64,000 bases of DNA from assembly GCA_040500365.1 (NCBI GenBank), contig CP148031.1:3224001-3288000 (forward strand). Reading direction: 5' to 3'. The DNA is from Dehalobacter alkaniphilus (GTDB lineage: Bacteria > Bacillota > Desulfitobacteriia > Desulfitobacteriales > Syntrophobotulaceae). A program made the position numbers and the translations under genes. Shown here piece by piece: positions 1-9,640 of this stretch (positions within the stretch are counted from its first letter, which is position 1; each line of letters begins with the position of its first letter). The notes under the pieces were generated by a model that saw nothing but the letters and a program-made list of their open reading frames with translations, searched no databases and had not been told where the DNA came from.

Positions 1-1144
1 CATGCTCCCTGGCAAGTCTTTTACAGTCTTCATATTCAGGTTTCGATTTGATTCTTTCCGCATCCAAATAAGAACATTTTACGTTGACCGGACCGTGCCG
101 GGTCTGCACCAGCATATTCTCCCGGCGGAGCATCGTTTTTTCAACTGGATAACTGCGCAAGCCAATCGCCGATGTTTCCCGCAAAATAACTTCCCCGACA
201 GCTGAAATCCCTTCCTTGTTGACTAAAGCGCTTAATTTTGACCCCGGCCGCCCCTTCTTCATGATCACCGGCGTTTTAAAGACGTCCAGGGCTCCGGCAG
301 CAACCATCTTTTCTTCAATATATTCATAGAACTCCGGATTCATATCATCAATATTCGTTTCCAGTATCCACTGTCTTTCCTGCTGTCTGAATCCGGGAGC
401 AGTCTTTTCAGCTCTCTCCCCAAGATATACCCGTAAAATATTGGGTATTTCCAAATCCCGCCGGCCGATCCCATAACCGGTCCGGTGAATGATCAGATCC
501 GCATTGTCCGTATATTCTTGAACATTCGCAGCCAGAATAGCCGCTCCTGTAGGCGTCGTCGTCTCAAAAGGCACGATTCCGGTCTTTACCGGGACACCCT
601 GGAGCAGCTCTGTTACGGCCGGTGCCGGAACTGGAAGCAGGCCGTGCTCACAGCGCACAAATCCACCACCAAGTTCCACACTGGAAGCGACGATCCTGTC
701 AGCTTGCAAGTATTCCAGGCAAACAGCCGACCCGACAATATCAAGAATCGCATCCACAGCCCCGACCTCATGAAAATGGACTTGCTCGGCCTTTATTCCA
801 TGAACCTTTGCTTCCGCATCCGCCAGAATGGCAAATGTCCGGATGCTTCTGTCTTTCATAGCTGCTGACAAATCACTTTCCCTGATCATTTTAGTGATAT
901 CAGCCAACGTTCTCCCCTGCTGGCCGGAATGGTGGCTCACGGAGTCTTCAACCGTTATCTCTACGCGTGTGCCTTCAATTCCATGTTTGCTTTCAGCACG
1001 GATGTTCATTGTATATTGCTCATTGATTTGAAGTTTAGCCAGCTCAGCGAGCAGATGATCCTCTGGGACGCCAAGATCGAGCATCGCTCCGAGATTCATA
1101 TCTCCACTTATGCCGCTGAAACAGTCATAATAGATTACTTTCAT
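1..1144 (-). CDS. larC: LarC, nickel-pincer cofactor biosynthesis protein, 3' end outside window
   Basis: The reading frame opens with ATG at 1144 and stays open to the left edge (381 codons visible), so the C terminus is missing. The N terminus has the LarC-family start (MKVIYYDCFSGISGDMNLG), followed by a family-typical VHFHEVGAVD segment and, near the edge, a KPEYEDCKRLA segment. LarC inserts nickel into pyridinium-3,5-bisthiocarboxylate mononucleotide to complete the cofactor of lactate racemase and related LarA enzymes. In Lactobacillus the gene is split by a programmed frameshift; here the visible part is one continuous frame. An AGGTGG ribosome binding site lies just upstream. Other lar genes are not in the window, so the client enzyme is unknown. 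Confidence 0.9.
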   Translation of the reverse strand, partial: MKVIYYDCFSGISGDMNLGAMLDLGVPEDHLLAELAKLQINEQYTMNIRAESKHGIEGTRVEITVEDSVSHHSGQQGRTLADITKMIRESDLSAAMKDRSIRTFAILADAEAKVHGIKAEQVHFHEVGAVDAILDIVGSAVCLEYLQADRIVASSVELGGGFVRCEHGLLPVPAPAVTELLQGVPVKTGIVPFETTTPTGAAILAANVQEYTDNADLIIHRTGYGIGRRDLEIPNILRVYLGERAEKTAPGFRQQERQWILETNIDDMNPEFYEYIEEKMVAAGALDVFKTPVIMKKGRPGSKLSALVNKEGISAVGEVILRETSAIGLRSYPVEKTMLRRENMLVQTRHGPVNVKCSYLDAERIKSKPEYEDCKRLAREH

Positions 1145-1260
1145 CAGCCACCTCTTTTTACAGTTGCCACTACATTCGTTCCCAAAAAATCCCGCGCCGG
1201 CAATAACCGTTGCTCTGTCCATAACCAGCTGGGCGTTGCGTAAGATCCTAAATACTCAAT

Positions 1261-3639
1261 TCAACATTCATTTGAATAATCCTTGTGATTTCTCGCAGAA
1301 TTGTGCCGCCAGAACCATAAAAAGTTGTTCCCGTTCTCATTCAGAAAATAAGTCCAGGTTACCGAAGGAGTTTGCAGGACTTCTTCTTCGTGCACAATTC
1401 CGTTGTGATCAACTTGAACGATATGAAACGCACTGACAATTTCCGTCTCAATTCTATCGGACAATTCTCGAAAGCCTTCCATAGCAATGCGGTTAAACTC
1501 CGTCAGCGGATTTTTTTTGCCCAGCGCTACCAAATAAATGCTCTCCCGGACATCGGAGATATAGGCAAGATATTCCGCCCAGCATTTATCCAGATAATGA
1601 AGCGTAAGCTGTTTTTCAATTTTTTGCATAAGCTTTGTTCCATATTTCTCAGACAAAGACAGATATCTTTCCGTAGCTTGAAGCTGCAAATGATTCAACA
1701 CCGTTTCATCTCTTAGGATCCGAAATCTTTTCTCAACAACGATCCGCCGCTGGTGCTCAATCATCGAGGAATACTCCCACAACTGTCTCCGGATATCTTC
1801 ATGATATCCCTCAATCATTCTGATTCCTCTCGTTATTTCGAGTCTGACAACAGGATCTGAAACGGGACCTTCCTGGTCCTGAGGACAATGGTCTTTCGGA
1901 ATAAAGCGGGCAAGCTGATAATTCTTGATCAGTTCATCTTCCAGACTGATAAAGAATCTGCTTTCTCCCGGTTCACCCTGTCTTCCAGCTCTTCCCCTGA
2001 GTTGATTGTTCACCCTGCGGCTTTCAAAAAGACTTGTTCCGATGACATATAAGCCTTTGGCAGTCATCACTTTTTCTTTTTGTTCTTCCCTGGCTCCGCC
2101 CAGCTTGATATCGATACCTCTGCCGGCCATATTCGTGGAAACCGTAACTGCTCCTGGTTCTCCGGCCTGCGCAATGACTCCGGCTTCCATTTCATTGTTT
2201 TTGGCATTTAAGACCCTGCACGCCATTCCTGCCTGACGGAGGTCAGCCGCCAAAGACTCCGACTCTGCGACGCTTCCTGTTCCGACCAGTATAGGCCTGC
2301 CCCGGAGATGTACCCTGTTAATCTCTTCGAGCAATGCTTTTTGCTTGGTTTCCCGGCTTGTAAATATCCAGTCTGGATGATCTATACGGATACACGGCCT
2401 ATGGGTAGGAATGACAACAACTTCCATGCCGTAAAATTCGTTGAATTCACCGGCTGAGGTTACGGCCGTTCCTGTCATTCCGGAAATCTTCGGGTATAAG
2501 CTTAAAAAATGCTGCAGCGTGACTGATCCCAAAATCATCCCGTTCTTCCCCGAATTTATACCTTCTTTGGCCTCCACGGCTGCCTGAATGTCCTCGGGCC
2601 AGTGGCGTTTGTCGGCAATACGTCCCGTATATGGATCGATCAGTTCGATCCTGTCGTTTCGGAGAATATAGTCCGTATCCCTTTTGAGCAAGACCTCTGC
2701 ATGCAACGCACAGTTTATCCTAGCCAGCAGCTGAAGATCTTGAGCCTGGTAAAGATTACTTTTGTTCAGCATTCTTTCTACATGCTGAAGTCCGCTGTCA
2801 GTTAAAAAGACATGATTGCCGTTCTGGTTCAATTCAAAATCCAGGAAAGGCCGCAATTCTTTCACCAGTCCGGCGAGGTGGGACAGATCCTCTCTGCCCC
2901 CGCTCATTTCTCCGGCAATCACCAGCGGAATCCGTGCTTCATCAATTAAAATTGAATCGGCCTCGTCAATAATTGCATAATGAAACGGGCGCTGAACCAG
3001 CTCCTGCTGCTCCAAACAAAGGCAATCTCGCAGATAATCAAAACCGGCTTCTTTAGCCGAGACATAGGTTATATCCGCCGAATAAGCCTTTTGACGTTCC
3101 GCTAAAGCCATACCTTCCCTGACACATCCAACCGACAGTCCAAGAAATTCATAGACCGGTCCCATCCAGCTGGCATCCCGGGCTGCCAGATAATCGCTGA
3201 ATGTGAGGATATGTACACCTTTTCCGGCTAAAGCATTCAGATAAGCCGGCATGACTGCTGACAGGGTCTTACCTTCTCCAGTCTGCATCTCAGCAATTTT
3301 CCCCTCATGCAATACAATCCCCGCAATCAGTTGTTCCGTAAAAGGAAACAGGCCCAAGACCCGACGTGATGCCTCCCTGGCCAGCGCAAAAGCTTCCGGC
3401 AACAGCAAATCAAGCGAACTTCCGCTTGCGGCCCGGAATTCTAAACGTTTCCCGATTTCTTTTATTTGCTTCTCGTCTGCCTGAGCAAGTCGGTACTGTT
3501 CGATCTGTTTCAGTATGGCATCATAGGCTTTCAAATTATAGGTCAGCGCATACTCCCGCTGCCTCATAAATCGGCTGATTTGTTCCATCTTCGCTTTGAA
3601 TCCGGCTGGATTAAGTCTATCCGTAAGAGATTTAAACAT
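1261..3639 (-). CDS. SecA-family preprotein translocase ATPase, accessory (SecA2-like) type
   Basis: 792 residues if started at the ATG at 3639, which has AGAGAGG spaced correctly; an ATG 24 bases earlier has no such site. SecA motor motifs are all visible: Walker A MQTGEGKT near residue 120, DEADSILIDEAR near 220, SGMTGTA near 380, and a helicase C-terminal block with NQLRGRAGRQG near 560. It differs from canonical SecA in several places (SLFESRRVNNQL rather than TERHESRRIDNQL) and lacks the C-terminal cysteine-rich SecB/zinc tail. SecA drives protein export through SecYEG. The divergence and missing tail suggest a second SecA with a restricted substrate set, but no accessory SecY or clear substrate is adjacent. 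The next gene upstream encodes a small membrane protein. Confidence 0.85.
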   Translation of the reverse strand: MFKSLTDRLNPAGFKAKMEQISRFMRQREYALTYNLKAYDAILKQIEQYRLAQADEKQIKEIGKRLEFRAASGSSLDLLLPEAFALAREASRRVLGLFPFTEQLIAGIVLHEGKIAEMQTGEGKTLSAVMPAYLNALAGKGVHILTFSDYLAARDASWMGPVYEFLGLSVGCVREGMALAERQKAYSADITYVSAKEAGFDYLRDCLCLEQQELVQRPFHYAIIDEADSILIDEARIPLVIAGEMSGGREDLSHLAGLVKELRPFLDFELNQNGNHVFLTDSGLQHVERMLNKSNLYQAQDLQLLARINCALHAEVLLKRDTDYILRNDRIELIDPYTGRIADKRHWPEDIQAAVEAKEGINSGKNGMILGSVTLQHFLSLYPKISGMTGTAVTSAGEFNEFYGMEVVVIPTHRPCIRIDHPDWIFTSRETKQKALLEEINRVHLRGRPILVGTGSVAESESLAADLRQAGMACRVLNAKNNEMEAGVIAQAGEPGAVTVSTNMAGRGIDIKLGGAREEQKEKVMTAKGLYVIGTSLFESRRVNNQLRGRAGRQGEPGESRFFISLEDELIKNYQLARFIPKDHCPQDQEGPVSDPVVRLEITRGIRMIEGYHEDIRRQLWEYSSMIEHQRRIVVEKRFRILRDETVLNHLQLQATERYLSLSEKYGTKLMQKIEKQLTLHYLDKCWAEYLAYISDVRESIYLVALGKKNPLTEFNRIAMEGFRELSDRIETEIVSAFHIVQVDHNGIVHEEEVLQTPSVTWTYFLNENGNNFLWFWRHNSARNHKDYSNEC

Positions 3640-3711
3640 AAAAATACCTCTCTTTATAAACATACAGAAATTCCGCTGTCAGGAATTATTACCGACAGCC
3701 ATCCCGGATCA

Positions 3712-4035
3712 TTACAAAGAAAGGTTTCTGACAAGTTTCAGAAGATGGAACATAATAAGCAGCATCAGCGTGAAGAAAAAGACAATATCCAAAGATAGGG
3801 TAAAGTGGTTTGAAGCAATCGCAAAAAAGGCCGTGAAAAGAACCAGACTTCCGCACTGCATTTGACGCAGAAAACCGCTGCGAAGCGACTCGCTCTCAGT
3901 AATATACAACCAGAATAACACCGGACAGGCTACATAGGCCCGGGATTGTATCCCCTGTAAAATTGTTTTCCGGATCATATTTTCTGCCGGAATGAGTACT
4001 GAAATAATCAGCCCTAGGATGAACATATCCAACAT
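3712..4035 (-). CDS. Small multi-pass membrane protein of unknown function
   Basis: 107 residues, strongly hydrophobic, with about three predicted membrane segments (residues 3-16, 34-46 and 66-100). It starts at ATG 4035 behind an AGAGGG site. It lies 72 bases upstream of the SecA-like gene start in the same direction, so the two are probably co-transcribed and it might be a membrane partner of that ATPase. This is inferred only from position. I do not recognise the family. Confidence 0.55.
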   Translation of the reverse strand: MLDMFILGLIISVLIPAENMIRKTILQGIQSRAYVACPVLFWLYITESESLRSGFLRQMQCGSLVLFTAFFAIASNHFTLSLDIVFFFTLMLLIMFHLLKLVRNLSL

Positions 4036-4257
4036 TCTGATACCCTCTTTGAATCTTATTATACAAAATATCTTTGCTTAAAAATATCCCATTAGAAAAA
4101 GATAATCCCGTAACCGGTAATTATAGGCCCCTACAGCGGCTTGATCTGCGCCAATCCGTGTATAAATTAGAAAGCCCTTGTCAGACGGCAGCCATATGCC
4201 CTGCACGACAAATATGCCCCCAAAAGAAAGAACCGGAGAAAAATGAACAATAATATC
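4036..4257. other. Intergenic region, nothing coding seen
   Basis: About 220 bases between the membrane-protein gene and the chemoreceptor terminator. It should carry the promoter of the leftward membrane-protein/SecA pair, but I cannot place clear -35/-10 boxes. Confidence 0.4.
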
Positions 4258-4293
4258 AACAAACCCTAAGCATCTTCTTGCTTAGGGTTTGTT
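4258..4293 (-). terminator. Intrinsic terminator after the chemoreceptor gene
   Basis: Perfect 15-bp inverted repeat (AACAAACCCTAAGCA and its complement) around a 6-base loop, 26 bases past the stop of the chemoreceptor gene. The arm ends supply A/T runs on both strands, so it could work in both directions. Confidence 0.8.
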
Positions 4294-4319
4294 CTATGTG
4301 GAACATCCATAAATTGAGC

Positions 4320-5471
4320 TTATAAAGTCTTTGCCATCTCATTTAATTCTCCGCACATTGCGGTAATTTCCTCAATGCTTGCTGTGACTTGTTCCGTTGC
4401 TGCGGCCTGTTCCTGGCTGGCATGCAATGAACTTTTACTCATATCTCCAGCATCATTCACTTTGGCTTTGATGGTATCCGTTAATTCCTGGATCCGGGGA
4501 ACAGTGCTCTTAGATTGTTCTGAAAGCTTTCTTATTTCTTCCGCCACAACACCAAAGCCTCTGCCTGATTCCCCGGCTCTGGCGGCTTCAATTGCTGCGT
4601 TCAGACCAAGCATTTTTGTCTCGTCCGCTATTTCTTTTATGAAAACAGAAACCTTATTAATTTCTTCAGAAAGGCCAATAATCTCCTTAATATTGTTATT
4701 CAGATTTTGTTCGTTGGAGTGAATACTCGTAGCCTCCGCTGCGAGCTCTTCAATTGCTGCAGAAATTGCAGACAAGCCGTCTTCAAGATTTCCTGAAATG
4801 ATGCGCAGGTGTGCCGCTGTTTTTTTGGGGATAATGACTCCCAGAGAAGCGACTATTTCGTCAGGATTGTCTTCGTCAAAGAGCGGGTAATTTGTTTCTA
4901 AAACAGGGAAACCATATATCTCTGCTCCACCTTCTTCTGAAATAGGCTTTTTCGTTTTGATGGTCCGGGCAGCAACATCTTCTTCCTGAATAACATGACC
5001 AACAGGAAGAGACGATATATCAAATTTTAGAGAAGCCTGCCGGTAAACAACCTGAGTTAAATCCGTCATGTAAATAACCGAACCTTCATCGAACATCTCA
5101 GCCAAAACAGGAGCAAAATCCTTAAAGGCAGCAGCCACAGGGTGTAATTTCGGTAGAAAAACAGAAAATGCACCGAAAACATTGTCAGTATCATCAATAA
5201 TTGGCATAGCGACAATGATGAGCCGTTGACCATAGACGGTCCGGGGAACATTCTGTGAGACTGTTTTTTTATTTCGCACTGCATTCATCATCACGCCGTT
5301 GCTCTCAACATGATTCCCGACCTCAAACGAATCTAAGTGGAAAGAATCTGAAGAGAATCTCCAAACAATCGTATCTCCTTCCGTTACGCAAAACATAATT
5401 CCGCCCGGAACCAGATGGCCTAGGGTTTCTGCCAAGGATTTGCATGAATCTAAAGCCGAAAACTTAATCAT
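4320..5471 (-). CDS. Soluble methyl-accepting chemotaxis-type signalling protein
   Basis: 383 residues from ATG 5471, preceded by GGAGG. There is no transmembrane segment, so the receptor should be cytoplasmic. The N-terminal part (about 1-220) looks like two sensor modules, one with the segment CVTEGDTIVWRF and one beginning near SVIYMTD. The C-terminal part carries a short MCP signalling domain with the hairpin-tip sequence (IADETKMLGLNAAIEAARAG, then GFGVVAEEIRKLSEQS) near residues 275-330. It follows cheW by 16 bases. Proteins of this build relay a signal to CheA through CheW; the ligand cannot be read from the sequence. Confidence 0.85.
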   Translation of the reverse strand: MIKFSALDSCKSLAETLGHLVPGGIMFCVTEGDTIVWRFSSDSFHLDSFEVGNHVESNGVMMNAVRNKKTVSQNVPRTVYGQRLIIVAMPIIDDTDNVFGAFSVFLPKLHPVAAAFKDFAPVLAEMFDEGSVIYMTDLTQVVYRQASLKFDISSLPVGHVIQEEDVAARTIKTKKPISEEGGAEIYGFPVLETNYPLFDEDNPDEIVASLGVIIPKKTAAHLRIISGNLEDGLSAISAAIEELAAEATSIHSNEQNLNNNIKEIIGLSEEINKVSVFIKEIADETKMLGLNAAIEAARAGESGRGFGVVAEEIRKLSEQSKSTVPRIQELTDTIKAKVNDAGDMSKSSLHASQEQAAATEQVTASIEEITAMCGELNEMAKTL

Positions 5472-5487
5472 ATTTGTTCCTCCATTT

Positions 5488-5931
5488 TTAACTAACAGAT
5501 GCAAATATTTCGTTTTTTAATTTCGTGACATCCAGAAGCATAATCAAGCGATCCTCAACTTTACAGATCCCTTTGATGCAATTATTGCCTAAATGTGCAA
5601 TTTCGACATATAAGCTTTCGATGGACTCTTCACCTACACTCAGAACCTCGGAAACGTCATCCACAATATTGCCTAAAAGCATTCCTTCCAGGTTAAGTAC
5701 CAGCAACCGGCTGTCATTTTCTGTTTCCATGTTTTCAAGACCAAATCTTTTTCTAAGGTCTACCACGGGAATAACTTGATCTCTGAGGTTTAACATACCT
5801 TCTATGAAAGAAGGCATGTTCGGCACTCTGGTAATGTTTTTGGGAATTCGTATTATTTCCTGGGTACAAAAAATGTCAATACCGTAATCTTCTTTGCCCA
5901 CAGCAAACACCACCATTTGAATATTTTTCAA
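5488..5931 (-). CDS. cheW: CheW-like chemotaxis coupling protein
   Basis: 147 residues spanning one CheW domain (MVVFAVGKEDYGIDI, then IPNMPSFIEGMLNLRDQVIPVVDLRKRFG). CheW links receptors to the CheA kinase. The start codon is TTG at 5931 behind a strong GGGGGTGAT site. It is the first gene of a two-gene leftward unit with the soluble receptor, and no cheA is in the window. Confidence 0.9.
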   Translation of the reverse strand: MKNIQMVVFAVGKEDYGIDIFCTQEIIRIPKNITRVPNMPSFIEGMLNLRDQVIPVVDLRKRFGLENMETENDSRLLVLNLEGMLLGNIVDDVSEVLSVGEESIESLYVEIAHLGNNCIKGICKVEDRLIMLLDVTKLKNEIFASVS

Positions 5932-6198
5932 AATATCACCCCCTTTTTTATAGTTATTTATATCGTATTTTTTATGCTATCGTTTAAATAGGTTATATTT
6001 ATATCAAAGTGATAGACTAAAGCTAATAATCCCGAATAGAAAACTTTTTTAATAATTTGAATTAAAATTTTTTTGAAATGAGAAAAAAGCAACAAATATT
6101 ATTATAGCTTTATAAATAATTAATATTGATAAAATATTTAGATAATTGAAACAATATTTGGCTAAAAGTACTAGATAAACAAAGGAAAGGAGAAAAAT
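5932..6198. promoter_or_regulatory. AT-rich divergent promoter region, cheW / AraC-type regulator
   Basis: 267 very AT-rich bases between the leftward cheW/receptor pair and the rightward regulator gene. Both promoters must lie here. AraC-type proteins often act on adjacent divergent genes, so this region is a candidate binding target. I could not define an operator by eye. Confidence 0.5.
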
Positions 6199-7506
6199 GT
6201 GATGCAGAAGAAAGAAATAGTCAGAACAATTGTCGAAACGTTTTATGGTGCTACAGAAATTACAACCTTGTACGTCCCGTTAGAGCTGGTTAATCGCCCT
6301 TCAATTCTAAGAGGATCCAACTATACATTCTTGATGGACTATTTTGAGTTTGGTGAGATCATCAATTTTCTTACAGCTTTGTTTGAACAGGACTCTTTTG
6401 ACTTGAATACTTATCATACTGTCATTACCAAAAACTTCTTTGTCTATAACATTGTGATGATCAGGTACAGAACAAAAAAAATAGGAGCGGTGGTTTCTGG
6501 GCCGCTCATCGTTCATGATCCTCCAGAAATAGTTCTGGATAGTATTCTCAAGTCTCGATTGTTATCCTTTCAGAAAAAGCAGGAGTTCAAGAGCGCGTTG
6601 AAAACAGTGCCTTTGACCACTTTAAAACGTATTGATTACCTGGGAAGGTTGCTCCTTGTGTTATGTAAACCCAATGTCAAGACATTAGTCGGCTCGAAGC
6701 AAAATTTTCACTGCTGGGAAGAAAGAGATCCCAAGGCAGGATATAAGAATTTGCTTAGTCCCTGCCTGGAGGAGGATAGAAAAAGCCATTATGACATGAT
6801 TTATTTTTTTCTTAAGAGTGCTAGAGATAACATCATCCGCGGAGATGAAAAAGGAATACAACTGCTTCTCAGAAAATCCGGGGACTTGCTGTGGCAAACA
6901 CGGGCCTACGATGAGCAATATATTTCTTCCCTAAAATTAAATTGCATCATTACAGGCAGTATCTGCTGTCTTTACGCCATTCAGGGAAATGCTCCCTATG
7001 AACGGATGATGTCTCTGCTGGAGCGTTTTATTGTCAAGATAAATAAACAGAGTTCACCTGAAGAAATTATTATTCAAATGGTAGAAATCTCTAAAGTGTT
7101 TACACACGCCGTTTCTGTCTTAACCTGTAAGGAATTTTCGATGCATATAAACCGGGCCTTACAGTATATAAAACGTTATTATGCTGAAAAGATTACTTTA
7201 AATCAGCTGGCCAGGTATCTTGGCTTAAGCCCTTCATATCTTTCCAGTCAAATAAACAAAGAAACGCACTTAACACTTGCCGGCAATATTAATAAAATCC
7301 GGATTGAACAAAGCAAGGATCTTTTGCTGAATTCCAATAAGCCCATTAAGGAGATCGCTGATGCGGTGGGGTATAACTATCAAAACCATTTTAATTCTAT
7401 TTTTAAAGGCATTGTTGGGATGCCCCCGCTAGAATTTCGAAAAAAAGGGTTTGCTAAGATAATTAAAACATCCGGCACATTACTTAAATGCCCGGACGTT
7501 TTTTAG
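6199..7506 (+). CDS. AraC-family transcriptional regulator with N-terminal sensory region
   Basis: 435 residues. A GGAG site precedes GTG 6199 and ATG 6202, and either could be the start. The last 100 residues form an AraC/XylS double helix-turn-helix (LNQLARYLGLSPSYLSSQINKE and IKEIADAVGYNYQNHFNSIF). The first 300 residues are a sensory region of a type seen in clostridial AraC proteins; a PocR-like ligand domain is possible but not certain. It is divergent from the chemotaxis pair and convergent with the corrinoid operon. Targets are unknown. Confidence 0.85.
   Translation: MMQKKEIVRTIVETFYGATEITTLYVPLELVNRPSILRGSNYTFLMDYFEFGEIINFLTALFEQDSFDLNTYHTVITKNFFVYNIVMIRYRTKKIGAVVSGPLIVHDPPEIVLDSILKSRLLSFQKKQEFKSALKTVPLTTLKRIDYLGRLLLVLCKPNVKTLVGSKQNFHCWEERDPKAGYKNLLSPCLEEDRKSHYDMIYFFLKSARDNIIRGDEKGIQLLLRKSGDLLWQTRAYDEQYISSLKLNCIITGSICCLYAIQGNAPYERMMSLLERFIVKINKQSSPEEIIIQMVEISKVFTHAVSVLTCKEFSMHINRALQYIKRYYAEKITLNQLARYLGLSPSYLSSQINKETHLTLAGNINKIRIEQSKDLLLNSNKPIKEIADAVGYNYQNHFNSIFKGIVGMPPLEFRKKGFAKIIKTSGTLLKCPDVF
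7468..7504 (+). terminator. Intrinsic terminator overlapping the regulator stop codon
   Basis: TCCGGCA and TGCCCGGA pair with one bulged base around an 11-base loop and are followed by six T residues. The T run ends in the TAG stop codon of the AraC-type gene. Confidence 0.6.
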
Positions 7507-7660
7507 CTTCTATTATTAAATTTCTGGGAACAAGTCTTTTATTTATCCAGATGTCATCTAATCTCCAATATCGAAGATTTCTTTAAGTTTCTTGCTTCGT
7601 GGCGTATACGCGGGCACACCTAACGGCTTACAATGTCAAATTGTCGAGGTGTAGGTGTAG

Positions 7661-7677
7661 TTTGACCATAGGTCAAA
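7661..7677. repeat. Small palindrome beyond cbiC
   Basis: TTTGACC and GGTCAAA are separated by three bases, just past the end of the corrinoid operon. There is no U run on the minus strand, so it is at best a weak transcript end. The rest of 7507-7679 shows nothing else. Confidence 0.3.
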
Positions 7678-7679
7678 AT

Positions 7680-8306
7680 TTAGACCGAATAAAGAAGTGC
7701 ATTGCAAATGGCTGCAGCAACATTGCTTCCGCCTTTTCGGCCTCTGGCTACGATGTAGGGAACGCCGGAAAGCATGATCAGCTCTTTAGACTGCACAACG
7801 TTGACAAAGCCGACGGGAACTCCAATCACCAGCACCGGCTTAATCTGTCCTGACCGAATAAGCTGGTCCAGTCTGATCAGTGCTGTAGGTGCATTTCCGA
7901 CGGCGATGATCAACGGTTCCGGAATGGTACTGGCCTTCTCCATGCAAACAGCCGCACGTGTGCTGCCCTTTTCCTTTGCTTCCTGTGCTACATCCTGATC
8001 GGATATAAAGCAGTAAACCTTTCCGCCATATGCGCCTAGTTTGCCGGCATTAATTCCAACGCTGGCCATTTTTGTATCTGTTAATATCGATGCCCCATTT
8101 TTAATGGCATTAAGCGCAATCTGCACGACATTGTCGGAAAAACACAAGTTATGGACATAATCAAAATCCGCCGAAGTATGGATCACCCGCTTGATAATTG
8201 GGGCTTTCTCCATATCCAGTTGGATATCCCCAAGCTCTTCCGTGATGATTGCAAAGCTTCTTTTTTCAATCTCCTCTGGCAGTACATTTTCAAATCGATG
8301 CTCCAT
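7680..8306 (-). CDS. cbiC: Cobalt-precorrin-8 methylmutase CbiC
   Basis: 208 residues, full family length. It moves a methyl group from C11 to C12 of cobalt-precorrin-8 to give cobyrinic acid, the last ring step of the anaerobic pathway. The catalytic histidine is in the VIHTSAD motif (His43), and the glycine-rich C-terminal segment RGRKGGSNVAAA is present. A GGAAGG site precedes ATG 8306. It is the last gene of the operon, 65 bases after cbiET. Confidence 0.95.
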   Translation of the reverse strand: MEHRFENVLPEEIEKRSFAIITEELGDIQLDMEKAPIIKRVIHTSADFDYVHNLCFSDNVVQIALNAIKNGASILTDTKMASVGINAGKLGAYGGKVYCFISDQDVAQEAKEKGSTRAAVCMEKASTIPEPLIIAVGNAPTALIRLDQLIRSGQIKPVLVIGVPVGFVNVVQSKELIMLSGVPYIVARGRKGGSNVAAAICNALLYSV

Positions 8307-8371
8307 GATTATTTACCTTCCTACTTTTTCTGGGTTAATATTTGGGGGCGCATTTTGATTCACGTCTTATT

Positions 8372-9640
8372 TTAGCTTTCTTTATGCGCTACGCTTACTC
8401 CAACAGGCCAGACCGATAACACAAACACCGGGTTCTGTCCCGTAAAGAGATGATAATTCGCCAGCTTTCTGGCCTTGGAGACCATTACTTGAACAATCTC
8501 CACGTCATAAACAGTCTGATCGTTATAGTAATCCATGGCTTCATTCAGGGTTTCCAGCGTAATTGCATTAATAACAATTCCCGCAACCGGGTTTTTGGCA
8601 TAAACCGTATTGAGTATTTCCTTCAAATTGCCGCTGCTCCCGCCGATGAAAACCCTATCCGGTGGCGGAAGCTCTGCGATTCCGTCCGGTGCCGTATTTT
8701 TGATAACAATAAGATTCTTCACACCGAATTTTTCTTTATTCCTTTGGATGAGCTCTACCGCCTGATCTTTTTTTTCGATAGCATAGACAAATCCATCCGA
8801 CTGCTGCAGTGCCATTTCAAGTGCAACAGAACCGGTTCCGGCGCCAATGTCGTAGGTGGTATCGCCCTGGCGGAGACGTAGCTTAGAGAGAGAAACTGCC
8901 CGGACCTCCTGCTTGGTCATAGGCACATCACCACGCACAAACCATTCATCTGGAAGCCCGTGCGTGATGCAGACCCGGTCCAGCGGCGTTACATTTTCGA
9001 TTATCATGACGCTCAGTGAGGCGAAGGGCTGTTCAATAAATTCTTGGGCCTTTCCGGTGCAAATCCTCTCATCCGGATAAGATAGGTTTTCACCAATACT
9101 GACTTTGACATGAGCTAAGCCGAAATCACAGAGTCTCCTACAGATGGATGCCGGATTCTGGTCTCCACCTGTCAGAACAAATACCTTCCTGTTATTCATC
9201 ACTTTTCCGACAATATTGTTGGCTCTGCCGTGCAGGCTGCAGATCACGGCATCGTCCCAGGCAGTTCTGAGCTTCGAAGCAAAATACTGAAGTGATCCGA
9301 TTCCACAGATCAAGCGGATGTTTTGAGAAGCTACAAGGTTTTCAGATTCCAGTGTGCTGAGGAGCGACTTTGCCAGGCTGTAAAAACCAACATCTCCAGA
9401 CACCAGAATAGAAACTTCATAGGTGCATGTGCCGGCCGATTGCAGCGTATGCAGAAGTTCCCTGATCTGCCGGTCATGGGTTGCATAATATAAATCTTTT
9501 CCATTTACCAAGTCCATCAATCCTGCCAGGATACGCTTGTCACCAATCAGACATTGGCTTCGTTCTATCGCCTCCGCTGTCTCACGAGTCTGCTGCAGGA
9601 GATTGCCCGGACCCATGCCAATAATGTTTAGCCGCAGCAT
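8372..9640 (-). CDS. cbiET: Fused cobalt-precorrin-7 C5- and C15-methyltransferase/decarboxylase CbiET
   Basis: 422 residues. Residues 1 to about 200 are a tetrapyrrole methylase (GMGPGN at the N terminus, then LVSGDVGFYSLA), corresponding to CbiE. Residues from about 215 are a class I SAM methyltransferase (TTYDIGAGTGSVALEMA), corresponding to CbiT. Together they methylate C5 and C15 and remove the acetate side chain at C12. In some bacteria the two are separate genes. The start overlaps the end of cbiX by 13 bases. Confidence 0.95.
   Translation of the reverse strand: MLRLNIIGMGPGNLLQQTRETAEAIERSQCLIGDKRILAGLMDLVNGKDLYYATHDRQIRELLHTLQSAGTCTYEVSILVSGDVGFYSLAKSLLSTLESENLVASQNIRLICGIGSLQYFASKLRTAWDDAVICSLHGRANNIVGKVMNNRKVFVLTGGDQNPASICRRLCDFGLAHVKVSIGENLSYPDERICTGKAQEFIEQPFASLSVMIIENVTPLDRVCITHGLPDEWFVRGDVPMTKQEVRAVSLSKLRLRQGDTTYDIGAGTGSVALEMALQQSDGFVYAIEKKDQAVELIQRNKEKFGVKNLIVIKNTAPDGIAELPPPDRVFIGGSSGNLKEILNTVYAKNPVAGIVINAITLETLNEAMDYYNDQTVYDVEIVQVMVSKARKLANYHLFTGQNPVFVLSVWPVGVSVAHKES

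Noticed and set aside
2..1436. Several plus-strand reading frames of 60-130 codons opposite larC and the secA end
   Set aside because: No ribosome binding sites or recognisable products, and the minus-strand larC frame is a clear family match.
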